DNA of 64,000 bases from Erwinia psidii (GCF_003846135.1 NZ_RHHM01000016.1:39232-103231); one strand, 5' to 3'. Positions 44,375-53,941 are shown, numbered from the stretch's first letter. Translations and numbers: made by a program. The notes: a model not told the origin generated them from the letters alone.

Positions 44375-45220
44375 ATGGCAAAAATTAGTGATGCTGTTGG
44401 GATCGGACAGAAAAATAATTATGCGGATGTTCTCACTGTTCAGATCTTACTCAATAAAAATAAGAAAGTTACTACGCCGTCTGACAAATTAAGCGAAGAT
44501 GGAATTATAAGGCCTGCGACAATAGAAAGAATAAAAAAATTTCAGCAGGACGTTGTTGGCTTAAAAAATCCCGACGGAATTATTTCCCCAAACGGTATAA
44601 CGATGCATAATTTAGTTGTGCATTCATCCTTTCATACTTCGACCGATCGTGCCACGAGGTCAGTAATATTCAGTGAGGCTCAACTGGTAGAGGCTGCGAA
44701 AAATCTTGGATGTGAAATTGCAGCAATTAAGGCTGTTGTCCTGACCGAAACACCGCGTGGAGCCTTTGACGAGAAAGGGCGACCAAGTATTCTTTATGAG
44801 CGTCATTATTTCCACCGCCTGACAAATGGGAAATACGACAGCGATGCTGTGCTTTCTAACAAAGATGCTGGTGGGTATGGCAAATACAGCGTTCAGTATG
44901 ATAAATTAAATAAAGCTATTGCGCTTGATAAAAATGCTGCACTGCAATCTGCTTCCTGGGGCGCTTTTCAGATTATGGGAGCAAACTTCAAGGCTGCTGG
45001 TTATGCAAATGTTGAGGACTTTGTAAAAGCAATGCAGACCTTGCAAGGGCAGTTAGATGCCTTTGTTAGCTTCATAAAAAATACGCCGCCGCTGCAAAAT
45101 GCGTTGCAAAATAAAAACTGGGCCACTTTTGCAAAAACATATAATGGGCCAAAATATCTAAAAAACGAATACGATACAAAACTTGCTAATAACTATCAGG
45201 CTGCATTGAAAAGCTCATGA
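44375..45220 (+). CDS. Putative T6SS muramidase effector, copy 2
   Basis: About 281 residues, paralogous to the protein at 39947. It has the peptidoglycan-binding-like start (VLTVQILLNKNKKVT, then RPATIERIKKFQQDVV) and a DUF3380 muramidase domain: VVLTETPRGAFDEKGRPSILYERHYF with the putative catalytic Glu, then SASWGAFQIMGANF. ATG 44375 gives the homologous start. It is much more diverged from copy 1 than the two Hcp proteins are from each other, which suggests selection for new specificity or immunity escape. The exported immunity gene starts right after the stop. Confidence 0.85.
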   Translation: MAKISDAVGIGQKNNYADVLTVQILLNKNKKVTTPSDKLSEDGIIRPATIERIKKFQQDVVGLKNPDGIISPNGITMHNLVVHSSFHTSTDRATRSVIFSEAQLVEAAKNLGCEIAAIKAVVLTETPRGAFDEKGRPSILYERHYFHRLTNGKYDSDAVLSNKDAGGYGKYSVQYDKLNKAIALDKNAALQSASWGAFQIMGANFKAAGYANVEDFVKAMQTLQGQLDAFVSFIKNTPPLQNALQNKNWATFAKTYNGPKYLKNEYDTKLANNYQAALKSS

Positions 45221-45228
45221 GAGGAAAT

Positions 45229-45783
45229 ATGCGTTTATCTTTTTTGATCCCAATGGTATTTCTGCCGGTTACGGTATTTGCCCAGACATCTCTGAATGCT
45301 ATAAGTGATTCTGCCTTCCAGAAAGATTTGTTTAAAAAGTCTTCTGTAAAATCTATCCAGGGCGGTTCACCCGTCGATGGACAGAGTTTTACCCTGACTG
45401 GAAAGGGAAAAGTTCTGGGGACTTTTATCGCAGGTAAAGGATTCAACGCACATGATGACAATGTCTGTTTTGTGGGTTGGTCAGAGAAAAAGCCGCTGAT
45501 CAAGACCGTGATCCCGACCATTGGTTTCGACGACTGGGAAGCTGAAGTCTGTAATGCGACTAAATCTGTTGGTATCATCTCAAATGACAGTGACACCACG
45601 ATTAAAATTGCCGTTATCTATGAAGCTGCATCTCCCAATGCAACCGCTGATGAGGCCGTCATTTTCTCTGTAGATAGTTCGAAAAATGATATTGAAATAG
45701 ATAAAGCGTTAACCGGCAGAATTGGATCTTCCGGGGCGAAGACGATCGGGGAATTAAAAAAACATCTCACGGAAGCACATTGA
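45229..45783 (+). CDS. Putative periplasmic immunity protein to muramidase 2
   Basis: A 184-residue exported protein (signal peptide RLSFLIPMVFLPVTVFAQ). It shares with the first immunity candidate the pattern VCFVGWS, DDWEAEVC, SVGIIS and KIAVIY, but is otherwise diverged, in step with its paired effector. ATG 45229 follows GAGAGG; ATG 45217 overlaps the effector stop but lacks this site. Pair co-evolution supports the immunity role, which is not proven. Confidence 0.75.
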   Translation: MRLSFLIPMVFLPVTVFAQTSLNAISDSAFQKDLFKKSSVKSIQGGSPVDGQSFTLTGKGKVLGTFIAGKGFNAHDDNVCFVGWSEKKPLIKTVIPTIGFDDWEAEVCNATKSVGIISNDSDTTIKIAVIYEAASPNATADEAVIFSVDSSKNDIEIDKALTGRIGSSGAKTIGELKKHLTEAH

Positions 45784-46000
45784 TTTTTTCTCATTAAATT
45801 CAGGTTTTCGGCGTTATTGATAACCTGAATTAATCACAAATTTCAATGCTGATATCAGAGCAGATAAATATTTTCCGTCAGAATTGTATCGTCAAAAATA
45901 AAGTCGATGAAGGGGTATCCCAACAGACAGGCTTGTCCGTAATCACTAATACCGTTCAGGAATAACATCTTTCAATCTGTTTTCAGGGCCAGCTCATAAA

Positions 46001-46402
46001 ATGAAAAAACTGACACCACGGCTTCTGGCAGGATCGCTGCTGGCGATCTGTCTGGCTGCACAGGCTCAGGAAGATTGTAGTAAGAAAACCATCAGTTGGG
46101 CCGTTGATGAGTGCAGGGAAAACAATAAAGTTGCAACGGAAAAAGTGTTAAATGCAGAATATCAGGCAGCGAAAAACCGCATTGTTGAACAGTACAGTTA
46201 CGATAACAACGTGGTGAAAAAACAGCTGCAAATGCTGCTGGATACCCAGCGTAACTGGCTGAAATATCGCAAAGGCCAGTGTGAAATGGAAGCCAGCCTC
46301 GCCGAGGAGGGGAGCAGCGCGCACTCTGGTTTTATCAATGAGTGTATCAATAAACTTGATAAACAGCGCATCGTGCAATTCAAAGAAATACCCTACGGTT
46401 AA
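46001..46402 (+). CDS. LprI-like (DUF1311) exported protein
   Basis: A 133-residue exported protein with signal peptide (LLAGSLLAICLAAQAQ). The mature part DCSKKTISWAVDECRENNKVATEKVLNAEY, then LDTQRNWLKYRKGQCEM is the DUF1311/LprI pattern. LprI of Mycobacterium tuberculosis inhibits lysozyme. Placed directly after two muramidase–immunity modules, it may be an extra periplasmic inhibitor of muramidases, for self-protection or against host lysozyme. That link is inferred. Confidence 0.75.
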   Translation: MKKLTPRLLAGSLLAICLAAQAQEDCSKKTISWAVDECRENNKVATEKVLNAEYQAAKNRIVEQYSYDNNVVKKQLQMLLDTQRNWLKYRKGQCEMEASLAEEGSSAHSGFINECINKLDKQRIVQFKEIPYG

Positions 46403-46905
46403 GCATCGTGTGTCAATGTGGTTCCGGGACATAGTAAGCAGCAATAAAATTGACCCGTGCTGCGATTTTTCTTTACGCTCTGTATTAACTGCCTGATAGC
46501 CCAACCGGGACCGGTTATACATTTTTATTTATCACCGCGGTGAAATAAATATTTTTTATTTTTCTGACAGCAACAAGATGGAAGTATAATTAATGGGATG
46601 CCTCTGACGCTCCGTATTTTCTCAGCGCAGACCTGTCTCGTGGAAAATAAATGACCTCTGATAGCTTATCACCAGTGAGTTAAATCAGGATCCCCTTTCT
46701 GCAGGCGAAAGATTTCCCTGCCGCCATTAAAAGTAATGCGTTATCAGGGGTTGTTACCGCAGGCTATTTTATTTGCCCAGCATCGTTCGACATTCTCATC
46801 CGGGCTGCATTCCTGTGTACGGTTCGTGCCCCGGTTACCAGCAATAATCACGCGTGGCGGGACAGAAACGACTCCCGCACTCTCCTTCGTTATCAGGAAA
46901 ACGTT
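46403..46905. other. Intergenic region before the FHA gene
   Basis: About 500 bp separating the effector island from the second T6SS core block. It contains dispersed repeat copy 4 (46744–46866). No gene is supported; the promoter of the fha operon should be here. Confidence 0.45.
46744..46866. repeat. Dispersed 142-bp repeat, diverged copy 4
   Basis: The left part CAGGCTATTTTATTTGCC, an internal CGACATTCTCATC and the right end GGCGGGACAG align with copies 1 and 2, with a shortened centre. It lies just upstream of the FHA gene. Confidence 0.7.
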
Positions 46906-48777
46906 ATGCGATTTACGATAATAGCGAACAAGCCCGGCCATCAGCCGCCGCAGAGCAGCTGTGATTTCCAGCCGCCAGGCGGCACCATCGGACGTGGCGT
47001 TGATAATAACCTGGTGCTGCCAGACGATGACCGCACCATTTCCCGCCTGCAGGCCATTGTGCATATCACGGCGGAGGGCGAATGCCGCATTACCAATCGT
47101 GGCAACGTGACGCTGGTACACCTGAATGATATTCCGCTGGAGCGTGGGCGGCAGGTTGATCTGCAGGAAGGTGATATTCTCAGCATTGATGAATACCGCC
47201 TGCAGGTCAGTGAGCGTTCTTCTGCGGCACCCACTCCGGTTCGTCCTGCACCGGTTGCCCGTCCTGCGGCACCTCAGCCAAAGCCGGTTCAGGCCGCGGC
47301 ACCTGCCGCCATTCCCAGTGAGATCTGGGACAGCCTGGCAGAAGAATTTTCCATCAGCGACAACCTCTCCAGCCGTAATAAAACCGCTCCCGCCAGTGCT
47401 AATCCGCTGACGGAGGCACCCGCTGCAGATCGTAACCCGGTCGATCCGCTGGCACAGTTTGCTGCGAAACCGGACACGCTTAATTTTGACCGTCGTCAGC
47501 AGCAGCCGGATACGCTGTTTAATAATGACGCGCTGTTTAACAGTGAAAGCATCTTTGATGACAGCACGCCAAGCACGCTGATTGCACAGCCTGCGGCCAA
47601 ACCGCAGCGGCCTGAACCGGCTAAAGACGAACTGGACCCGCTTGCCCTGTTTGGCGGGGGCAGTGCGCCTGCCCAGGTAAACAGCGACGATCCGTTAGGC
47701 CTGCTGGGTAACGCCATGCCACTGACGCCGGTAGATGAATCCGGGGCCGCTCCACAGCCGGTGAAACCGGCTGGCAACCAGCAACATCCTGTCCCGCCAG
47801 CGGTTGCAGCACGGGACAGCGATTTCGATCTTTTTGCAGAGCATAAAACGGCTACGCCGCCAGATTCAGCGCTGGCGCACTCGCCGTTGTTCGATGAGCA
47901 ACCGCTAGCGTCACCGTTATTCGACGAGCCATCAGCGGCATCGGATCATGCTATACCGGCACCAACGCCAGCGAGCGCACCTGCGCTCCCTCAGGCTGAG
48001 GAACTGCCTACCCAGCCGCAGGATTACGGCGGTATTACGCTGCCGACACCGCAGGCGGTGGCCCGCAGCACCACGCCGCCGCCAAAAGGTCGTCTGCGTA
48101 TTGATCCGGTCTCCAACCCGATGACGCAACAGGGCGCGACATCGGCTTTTGCGGGTGAAGCCCTTGATGGTGAACTGCTGCAGGCGCTATTGAGTGGGAT
48201 GGGCCTGAATGACCTGCAACCCACGCCGCGCTTCGACAGCGACACCATGCAGGAGCTGGGACAGATGCTCAGTATGTTCTCACAGGGCACCGTGGCGCTG
48301 CTCTCCTCGCGTTCGATCCTCAAGCGCGGCGTGAAGGCAGAGATGACGGTGATCCTCGACGAGGCCAACAACCCGTTCAAGCTGTTGCCTTCCGGTAAAT
48401 CGGTGCTAATGCAGATGTTTGGCAGCCGGATGCCGGGATTTATGCCGCCCAGGCAATCGGTTCGTGATGCGCTGGTGGATTTGCAGGCGCACCAGCTGGG
48501 GATGATCGCCGGGATCCGCGCGATCATTGCCTCAATGCTGCAATCCTTCAATCCGCAGCAGCTGGAGGAAGAAGCCAGACAGGAAGGCGTTACCTCGCGG
48601 CTTTCACTGCCCGGCAGCCGTAAAGCCGCGCTGTGGGAACACTTCACCAAACGCTACGGCGAAACGGCTGGTGAAATCGAAGATGACTTCCATACCCTGT
48701 TCGGCGAGGCGTTCCTGCATGCCTACGATATGGAAGTGAACCAGTACAAAGACTCTCAAATCAGATCGGAAGAATGA
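46906..48777 (+). CDS. tagH: T6SS FHA-domain protein (TagH/Fha/ImpI-like)
   Basis: A 623-residue protein. Residues 1–100 are an FHA phosphothreonine-binding domain (GGTIGRGVDNNLVLPDDD, then SRLQAIVHI). A long Pro/Ala-rich linker follows with repeated SPLFDEQ / SPLFDEP motifs near residues 325–345. The C-terminal 190 residues are the conserved VasC/ImpI domain (GEALDGELLQALLSGMGL, then FGEAFLHAYDMEV). FHA proteins are phosphorylated by the T6SS kinase and trigger assembly. The stop overlaps the pppA start (ATGATGA). Confidence 0.93.
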   Translation: MRFTIIANKPGHQPPQSSCDFQPPGGTIGRGVDNNLVLPDDDRTISRLQAIVHITAEGECRITNRGNVTLVHLNDIPLERGRQVDLQEGDILSIDEYRLQVSERSSAAPTPVRPAPVARPAAPQPKPVQAAAPAAIPSEIWDSLAEEFSISDNLSSRNKTAPASANPLTEAPAADRNPVDPLAQFAAKPDTLNFDRRQQQPDTLFNNDALFNSESIFDDSTPSTLIAQPAAKPQRPEPAKDELDPLALFGGGSAPAQVNSDDPLGLLGNAMPLTPVDESGAAPQPVKPAGNQQHPVPPAVAARDSDFDLFAEHKTATPPDSALAHSPLFDEQPLASPLFDEPSAASDHAIPAPTPASAPALPQAEELPTQPQDYGGITLPTPQAVARSTTPPPKGRLRIDPVSNPMTQQGATSAFAGEALDGELLQALLSGMGLNDLQPTPRFDSDTMQELGQMLSMFSQGTVALLSSRSILKRGVKAEMTVILDEANNPFKLLPSGKSVLMQMFGSRMPGFMPPRQSVRDALVDLQAHQLGMIAGIRAIIASMLQSFNPQQLEEEARQEGVTSRLSLPGSRKAALWEHFTKRYGETAGEIEDDFHTLFGEAFLHAYDMEVNQYKDSQIRSEE

Positions 48778-49571
48778 TGAATATCACCATTGCCTCTATG
48801 TCTAATCAGGGAGCCCGCGAAAGTAACCAGGACCAGACCGGAGAAAGCATCGGGGAGCGATCGGCCTGCTTCGTGGTCTGCGACGGTGTGGCGGGATTAC
48901 CGGGAGGGGATGTTGCGGCAGAGCTGGCGCGCAACACCATCCTCGATCGCTTTAACGGCGACCAGCATCTGGATGCGCAGCGCATTCGGCAGTATGTCAA
49001 TGACGCCAACAGCGCCATTCGCCGCCAGCAAAAAGCGGTCAGCGACTATAAACGTATGGGCACCACCATGGTCAGCCTGTTTATCGACCGGGATTATGAG
49101 CTGGCCTACTGGGCACATGCGGGTGACAGTCGGCTTTATCTGTTCCGTCGCGGCTACCTCTACCATGTCACCACCGATCACAGCCTGGTGCAGCAGATGA
49201 AAGACGCCGGACACCAGACCGAAGGGATTAACGGCAATCTGCTTTATTTTGCCCTTGGCATGGGTGATGCGGAGCGCGACGCCAGCTACAGCGATGTGGT
49301 GCCGATTGAGGATGGCGATGCTTTCCTGCTGTGCACCGATGGTTTCTGGCATGGCCTGTCGCAGGAGCATATGCAGCAATCCTTGCATATGGTCAATACC
49401 CCGGACGAATGGCTGACGCTGATGCAGCAGGTTATCCGTAAAAACGATCTGCAATCAAAGGTCAGTCAGGACAACTACAGTGCCGTCGCCGTCTGGGTGG
49501 GCGATCCGCAGGACACCACGCTGCTTCATTCGCTGTCGGAAGCGGCCCAGTTTTTCCCTCTTCGTGATTAA
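48774..49571 (+). CDS. pppA: T6SS PP2C-type Ser/Thr phosphatase PppA
   Basis: A 265-residue PP2C phosphatase with GARESNQDQTGES, VVCDGVAGLPGGDVAA, WAHAGDSRLYLFRRG and LLCTDGFWHGLS, which supply the metal-binding Asp residues. In T6SS it dephosphorylates the FHA protein and opposes the kinase. ATG 48774 and ATG 48777 are tandem starts overlapping the fha stop. Confidence 0.94.
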   Translation: MMNITIASMSNQGARESNQDQTGESIGERSACFVVCDGVAGLPGGDVAAELARNTILDRFNGDQHLDAQRIRQYVNDANSAIRRQQKAVSDYKRMGTTMVSLFIDRDYELAYWAHAGDSRLYLFRRGYLYHVTTDHSLVQQMKDAGHQTEGINGNLLYFALGMGDAERDASYSDVVPIEDGDAFLLCTDGFWHGLSQEHMQQSLHMVNTPDEWLTLMQQVIRKNDLQSKVSQDNYSAVAVWVGDPQDTTLLHSLSEAAQFFPLRD

Positions 49572-49589
49572 CAGCCTTCAAGGACTTCT

Positions 49590-50642
49590 ATGAAATATTG
49601 GCTATCAGGTGCGCTCTCACTGCTTGTCGCGTCCAGTGCCTGGGCGCAGGATTACCGTGTGGTTTCATCTCCCTCGCTGAAACTGGACATCTGGATCGAT
49701 AACATCAAAAACAATTCACCGGCCAGCTGGTGTGGGCCAGAACTGCCACTGCGTATTGTGGCAACCGGCAATAAAAACCCAGCTGTGCTGAAAAATTTCC
49801 TGCCGCGTGTCGGGAGCGTACTGGAAAAACAGTGTAAAACGCTGAACGTCATCCGCTGGCAAATGAACGACAGTAGCGGCAACTCGCTGGCTCAGGGTAG
49901 CGCAGGTAAAGCACAGGCATGGGCAGTGAAGGTGGAACCGGTCGCTGCCCCGGTAAGCCAGGCGACCCAGATGCCGACCGGGGGGGCCACCACGGGCAAC
50001 GGCGTCGGCCAACCCCCGGCGGCTTCAGCGTCCGGCGTACCGACTCAGGCGGCCCCGGTGGTGAAACCGGAAGATCTCTCGCCGCCAGCCGACACCACGC
50101 CCTGGACCCAGTTCAGTCTGATGGACGGTTGCCATTTCCGTACCTGGTGGTACAACAGCGATCAGACCCGCGCCCTGTTTGTACCGGCGAAAGGCGGTGT
50201 CACCTGTGGCAGTGATGGCTGGCTGACGGGTGAAAGTCAGATAACCCGCATGGGGAAAGACACCAGCAAAAACCTGTCGGTCGTTTTCATGGAGGGCTTC
50301 CCGGTTTCAGGACTGAGCAGCAAGGCAACGGGTGCCGAGGTACAGATCACCACGGTGAACAATCAACGGATGGTACTTGCCGACGAGAAATCCCCCCAGA
50401 GCTGGATGGTTGTACCTTATGCCCCCCAGCTGAACGGCTGGCAGGCCAACGGCACGGTGGTGGTGCAGATAAGCCAGCAGGAAGCCAGTGACGAAAGCGT
50501 CTTAAAAGCCCGTCTCGACGAGGTACGCAAGGTCTGGTCGCCATATCTGCTTGATAAAGACAGCCTGTCGATCCGTCTGGTGGAGGCGCTGCATCCACAA
50601 CTGAAAGATCCGGCTGCCGGTTCATTCCGCACCCTTAACTAG
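49590..50642 (+). CDS. T6SS-associated exported protein of unknown function
   Basis: A 350-residue protein with a signal peptide (WLSGALSLLVASSAWAQ). The N-terminal domain (LKLDIWIDNIKNNSPASWCG, then VLEKQCKTLNVIRWQM) has conserved Cys; a Pro/Ala/Gly linker (residues 115–165) joins it to a C-terminal domain (FSLMDGCHFRTWWYNSD, then GGVTCGSDGW). I do not recognise a named family. Its place between pppA and tagJ in the core operon suggests a periplasmic accessory role in secretion. Confidence 0.8.
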   Translation: MKYWLSGALSLLVASSAWAQDYRVVSSPSLKLDIWIDNIKNNSPASWCGPELPLRIVATGNKNPAVLKNFLPRVGSVLEKQCKTLNVIRWQMNDSSGNSLAQGSAGKAQAWAVKVEPVAAPVSQATQMPTGGATTGNGVGQPPAASASGVPTQAAPVVKPEDLSPPADTTPWTQFSLMDGCHFRTWWYNSDQTRALFVPAKGGVTCGSDGWLTGESQITRMGKDTSKNLSVVFMEGFPVSGLSSKATGAEVQITTVNNQRMVLADEKSPQSWMVVPYAPQLNGWQANGTVVVQISQQEASDESVLKARLDEVRKVWSPYLLDKDSLSIRLVEALHPQLKDPAAGSFRTLN

Positions 50643-50668
50643 TTCACCGACCGTAATAAGGAAAGCCT

Positions 50669-51493
50669 GTGTACTCTCTTAACCAACTGATGTCCGGGAC
50701 CTCCCTGGTGGAAACGCTGAGCCGGGTGGAAAATGAGATCAAAAGCCGTCCGGCCGATGCCGACCTGCGTGCGACCTTTGTCCAGCTGTTGTGTCTGGCG
50801 GGCAACTGGACGCGGGCGCTGACGCAACTGAAGTCATGGTTGGCACTGAAGCCGCAGGCAAAGCCGACCGTGACCCTGCTGGAGCAGGCGGTCCAGGGCG
50901 AAATACAGCGAGCTGATGTCTTTGCCGGTCAGGGGCAGCCGCGTATGCCGGGCGAGGCGTTCAGCTGGGCGGAAAATCTGCTTAACGCCCTTCGGGCGGA
51001 TGTGGCCGGTGAACATGACAGCGCCGCCGTCCTGCGGGCAGGAGCCTTTGAGGCAGCGGTGGTGAATCCGGGCCAGGTGAAACAGGAAAAGACAGAGCAG
51101 GAACAGACGGTGGCGTGGCTGATGGATGGCGATGGTCGCCTCGGTCCGGTCTGTGAACTTATCGTCAACGGTCATTACACCTGGCTGCCTTTTGCGGCCA
51201 TCAGCGAGCTGCGTTTTCAGCCACCGGCCAGCGTCACCGATCTGGTCTGGCGTCACACGCTGGTCAGACTGATCGACGGCAGTGAACAGGTTTGCCAGCT
51301 GCCGGTGCGTTATCCGTTCGCCAGCGATGCGGCAGACCGATTCAGGCTGGGCAGCGTCACCGAATGGACAGCGCTGGATGACGAAGGTGAGCAGTTCACC
51401 GGTCACGGCCAGAAAACCTGGCTGGGTGATGAAGCAGAGTTCCCACTGTTGAGCCTGGACGTGCTGACTTTCGCGGAAGCCGCCCATGAGTAA
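50669..51493 (+). CDS. tagJ: T6SS accessory protein TagJ (ImpE/SciE)
   Basis: A 274-residue ImpE-family protein. It has a TPR-like helical N-terminus (ENEIKSRPADADLRATFVQLLCLAGNWTRALTQLKSW) and the ImpE C-terminal beta domain (TVAWLMDGDGRLGPVCELIVNGHYTWLPF). TagJ binds TssB and modulates ClpV contact. The start is GTG 50669 with AAGGA upstream. Its end overlaps tssE. Confidence 0.92.
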   Translation: MYSLNQLMSGTSLVETLSRVENEIKSRPADADLRATFVQLLCLAGNWTRALTQLKSWLALKPQAKPTVTLLEQAVQGEIQRADVFAGQGQPRMPGEAFSWAENLLNALRADVAGEHDSAAVLRAGAFEAAVVNPGQVKQEKTEQEQTVAWLMDGDGRLGPVCELIVNGHYTWLPFAAISELRFQPPASVTDLVWRHTLVRLIDGSEQVCQLPVRYPFASDAADRFRLGSVTEWTALDDEGEQFTGHGQKTWLGDEAEFPLLSLDVLTFAEAAHE

Positions 51494-52061
51494 CGATGTT
51501 GACCCGTCGCATCAGGGGAGCGATCTGCTACGCGGTGGCTTTCGTTACCGCAACAGGCAGGACGCGCTGAACGTCCGCGACAAAATGCAGCCCTCACTGC
51601 TGGATCGGCTGACCGATAACGCCCCGGACAAACAGCAGGAGGCGGTCAGCAACACGGTGATCTCCCACAGTGCGTTGCGTCGTAACGTACTGCGTGATTT
51701 GCAGTGGTTGTTCAACTGTATTAACAACGAAGCGCAACAGGATTTACAGCCCTTCAGCCACGTACAGCGCTCTGTTTACAACTTTGGCGTTGCACCGCTG
51801 GCCGGTCAGCGCATGTCGGATATTGAATGGCAGGATATTCAGCGCAAGTTGACCAACTCGATCCTGCATTTTGAACCGCGCATCCTGCCAGCCGGACTTC
51901 AGGTGCGCTGTGTGTCGGATACCGGTTCGCTGAATCTGCACAACGTGTTATCGATTGAAATAAAGGGGCGTCTGTGGTGCGTGCCTTATCCGCTGGAGTT
52001 CATGTTCCGCACCGAGCTGGACCTGGAAAACGGCCACTTTGAGCTGAAAGATGTAGGGTAA
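51486..52061 (+). CDS. tssE: T6SS baseplate protein TssE
   Basis: A 191-residue gp25-like protein: PSLLDRLTDN, then LRRNVLRDLQWLFNCIN, then the gp25 core SVYNFGVAPLAGQ and FEPRILPAGLQVRC. It links sheath and baseplate. The family EPR motif is present as FEPRIL. It overlaps tagJ by 8 bp and precedes tssF by 2 bp. Confidence 0.95.
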   Translation: MSNDVDPSHQGSDLLRGGFRYRNRQDALNVRDKMQPSLLDRLTDNAPDKQQEAVSNTVISHSALRRNVLRDLQWLFNCINNEAQQDLQPFSHVQRSVYNFGVAPLAGQRMSDIEWQDIQRKLTNSILHFEPRILPAGLQVRCVSDTGSLNLHNVLSIEIKGRLWCVPYPLEFMFRTELDLENGHFELKDVG

Positions 52062-52063
52062 TT

Positions 52064-53941
52064 ATGGACAGCAAACTGCTCGATTATTACAACCGCGAAC
52101 TGGCTTACCTGCGAGAAATGGGGGCGGAGTTTGCCGGGCGCTACCCGAAAGTCGCCGGACGCCTGGGGATGCGTGGCATTGACGTGGCCGACCCGTATAT
52201 CGAGCGGCTGATGGAAGGCTTCGCGTTTCTGACCTCCCGCGTACAGCTGAAAATGGATGCGGAATTTCCGCGTTTCTCCCAGCGTCTGCTGGAGATGATC
52301 GCACCTAATTACCTCGCTCCGACGCCCTCAATGGCCATTGCTGAACTGCACCCGGACAGCAAAAAAGGGGATATCAGCGGCGGCTTTCTGGTGCCGCGTG
52401 GCACCATGATGGACAGCCAGACGCTGAAGAAAAGCGGCGTCACCTGTAGCTACACCACCGCGCACGACGTGATGTTGCAGCCGCTGCGCATTACCCATGT
52501 CGAGCTGGGCGGCGTCCCGGCGGATATTCCGCTTGGCCCGTTGGGCCTTGGCCAGCGGGGCGCGGTCAGCGCGCTGCGCATTCGTCTTGAATGCTTTCAT
52601 GATGTGGTGCTGAATCACCTCAATCTTGAACAGCTGATGTTCTTTCTCAGCGGCCCGGATATTCAGGCTCAGAAATTGCTGGAGCTGATGATGCAGCACA
52701 CGGTGGGCAGTTTCTGCCAGACCGTCGAAGCCCGTCCTCAGCGGATGGTGCTGGACGACGATGCCCTGAAGCAGGAAGGATTCGCGGCAGATCAGGCGAT
52801 GTTGCCGGACGACCTGCGCAACTTTGATGGTTACCGCCTGTTGCAGGAATACTTTGCCTTCCCGGCCCGCTTCCAGTTTGTCAGTGTCAGCCAGCTGAGC
52901 GGACTGGCGGCCAGATGTGCGCCGGGCGTAAAAGCCTTCGAAATCGTGCTGCTGCTGGATAAAGCCGATGCGGCGCTGGAGCGGGTGATTGATAAAAGCC
53001 ATCTGGCGCTGCACTGCACGCCGGTCATTAATCTGTTTCCGAAAACCGCCGAGCGGCAAAAAATCAGTAACAGCGTCCATGAATACCATCTGGTGGTGGA
53101 TAACATCCGTCCGCTGGATTATGAAATCTACTCGGTACAGAAACTCTTTGCCAGCGGCGACAAGGGGCAGGGCGAGCAGATTTTTCGTCCGTTCTGGAGC
53201 ACCTTCAGCCGCGACGAGGGAGATTACGGCGCGTATTTCTCACTGCGCCGTGAACAGCGCACCCTGTCAGAACATGCACAGCGCTTTGGCACACGCACCG
53301 GCTATATCGGCTCAGAGGTTTTCCTCTCGCTGGTGGATGAACGTCATTCACCGTGGAATAACGATCTGCGTCACCTGACGGCCGAGGTGATGTGTACCAG
53401 CCGCGATCTGCCACTGATGCTGTTGCAACAGGACCAGGGTAATTTCCTGATGTCTGATTCCATTCCGGTTGGCCAGCTCACCCTGCGCAAAGGGCCTACG
53501 CCACCGCGTCCGGCCCTGGCGGAAGGACTGACCACCTGGCGACTGGTCAGCCACCTGCAAATGAACTATCTCAGTCTGATGGACAGCGATGATGGTCAGG
53601 GCGCATCGGCGTTGCGTCAGCTACTGGGACTGTATGCCAATCTGGCCGATGCGCCGGTGGCAAGGCAGATTGACGGTATCCGTCACTGTCAGCTGAAGCC
53701 GGTTTACCGTCGCGTACCTGAACCGGGGCCGATTGTGTTTGCCCGCGGTATCGGCATTGAGCTGAACGTCGATGAGCAGGCGTTCTCCGGCTCCAGCCCG
53801 TGGCTGTTGGGCAGCGTGCTGGAGCGGGTATTTTCACGACTGGTGGCGATGAACGCCTTTACAGAAATGACGCTGACCAGCCAGCAGCGCGGCGAGGTGG
53901 GTTACTGGCAGCCACGGATGGGGAAAAGGGCGCTGATATGA
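52064..53941 (+). CDS. tssF: T6SS baseplate protein TssF
   Basis: A 625-residue VasA/ImpG family protein with YYNRELAYLREMGAEFAGRYPKVAGRLGM, FLTSRVQLKMDAEFPRFSQRLLEMI at the N-terminus and the GAYFSLRREQ and LVDERHSPW segments. With TssG, TssK and TssE it makes the baseplate wedge. The stop overlaps the tssG start (ATGA). Confidence 0.97.
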   Translation: MDSKLLDYYNRELAYLREMGAEFAGRYPKVAGRLGMRGIDVADPYIERLMEGFAFLTSRVQLKMDAEFPRFSQRLLEMIAPNYLAPTPSMAIAELHPDSKKGDISGGFLVPRGTMMDSQTLKKSGVTCSYTTAHDVMLQPLRITHVELGGVPADIPLGPLGLGQRGAVSALRIRLECFHDVVLNHLNLEQLMFFLSGPDIQAQKLLELMMQHTVGSFCQTVEARPQRMVLDDDALKQEGFAADQAMLPDDLRNFDGYRLLQEYFAFPARFQFVSVSQLSGLAARCAPGVKAFEIVLLLDKADAALERVIDKSHLALHCTPVINLFPKTAERQKISNSVHEYHLVVDNIRPLDYEIYSVQKLFASGDKGQGEQIFRPFWSTFSRDEGDYGAYFSLRREQRTLSEHAQRFGTRTGYIGSEVFLSLVDERHSPWNNDLRHLTAEVMCTSRDLPLMLLQQDQGNFLMSDSIPVGQLTLRKGPTPPRPALAEGLTTWRLVSHLQMNYLSLMDSDDGQGASALRQLLGLYANLADAPVARQIDGIRHCQLKPVYRRVPEPGPIVFARGIGIELNVDEQAFSGSSPWLLGSVLERVFSRLVAMNAFTEMTLTSQQRGEVGYWQPRMGKRALI

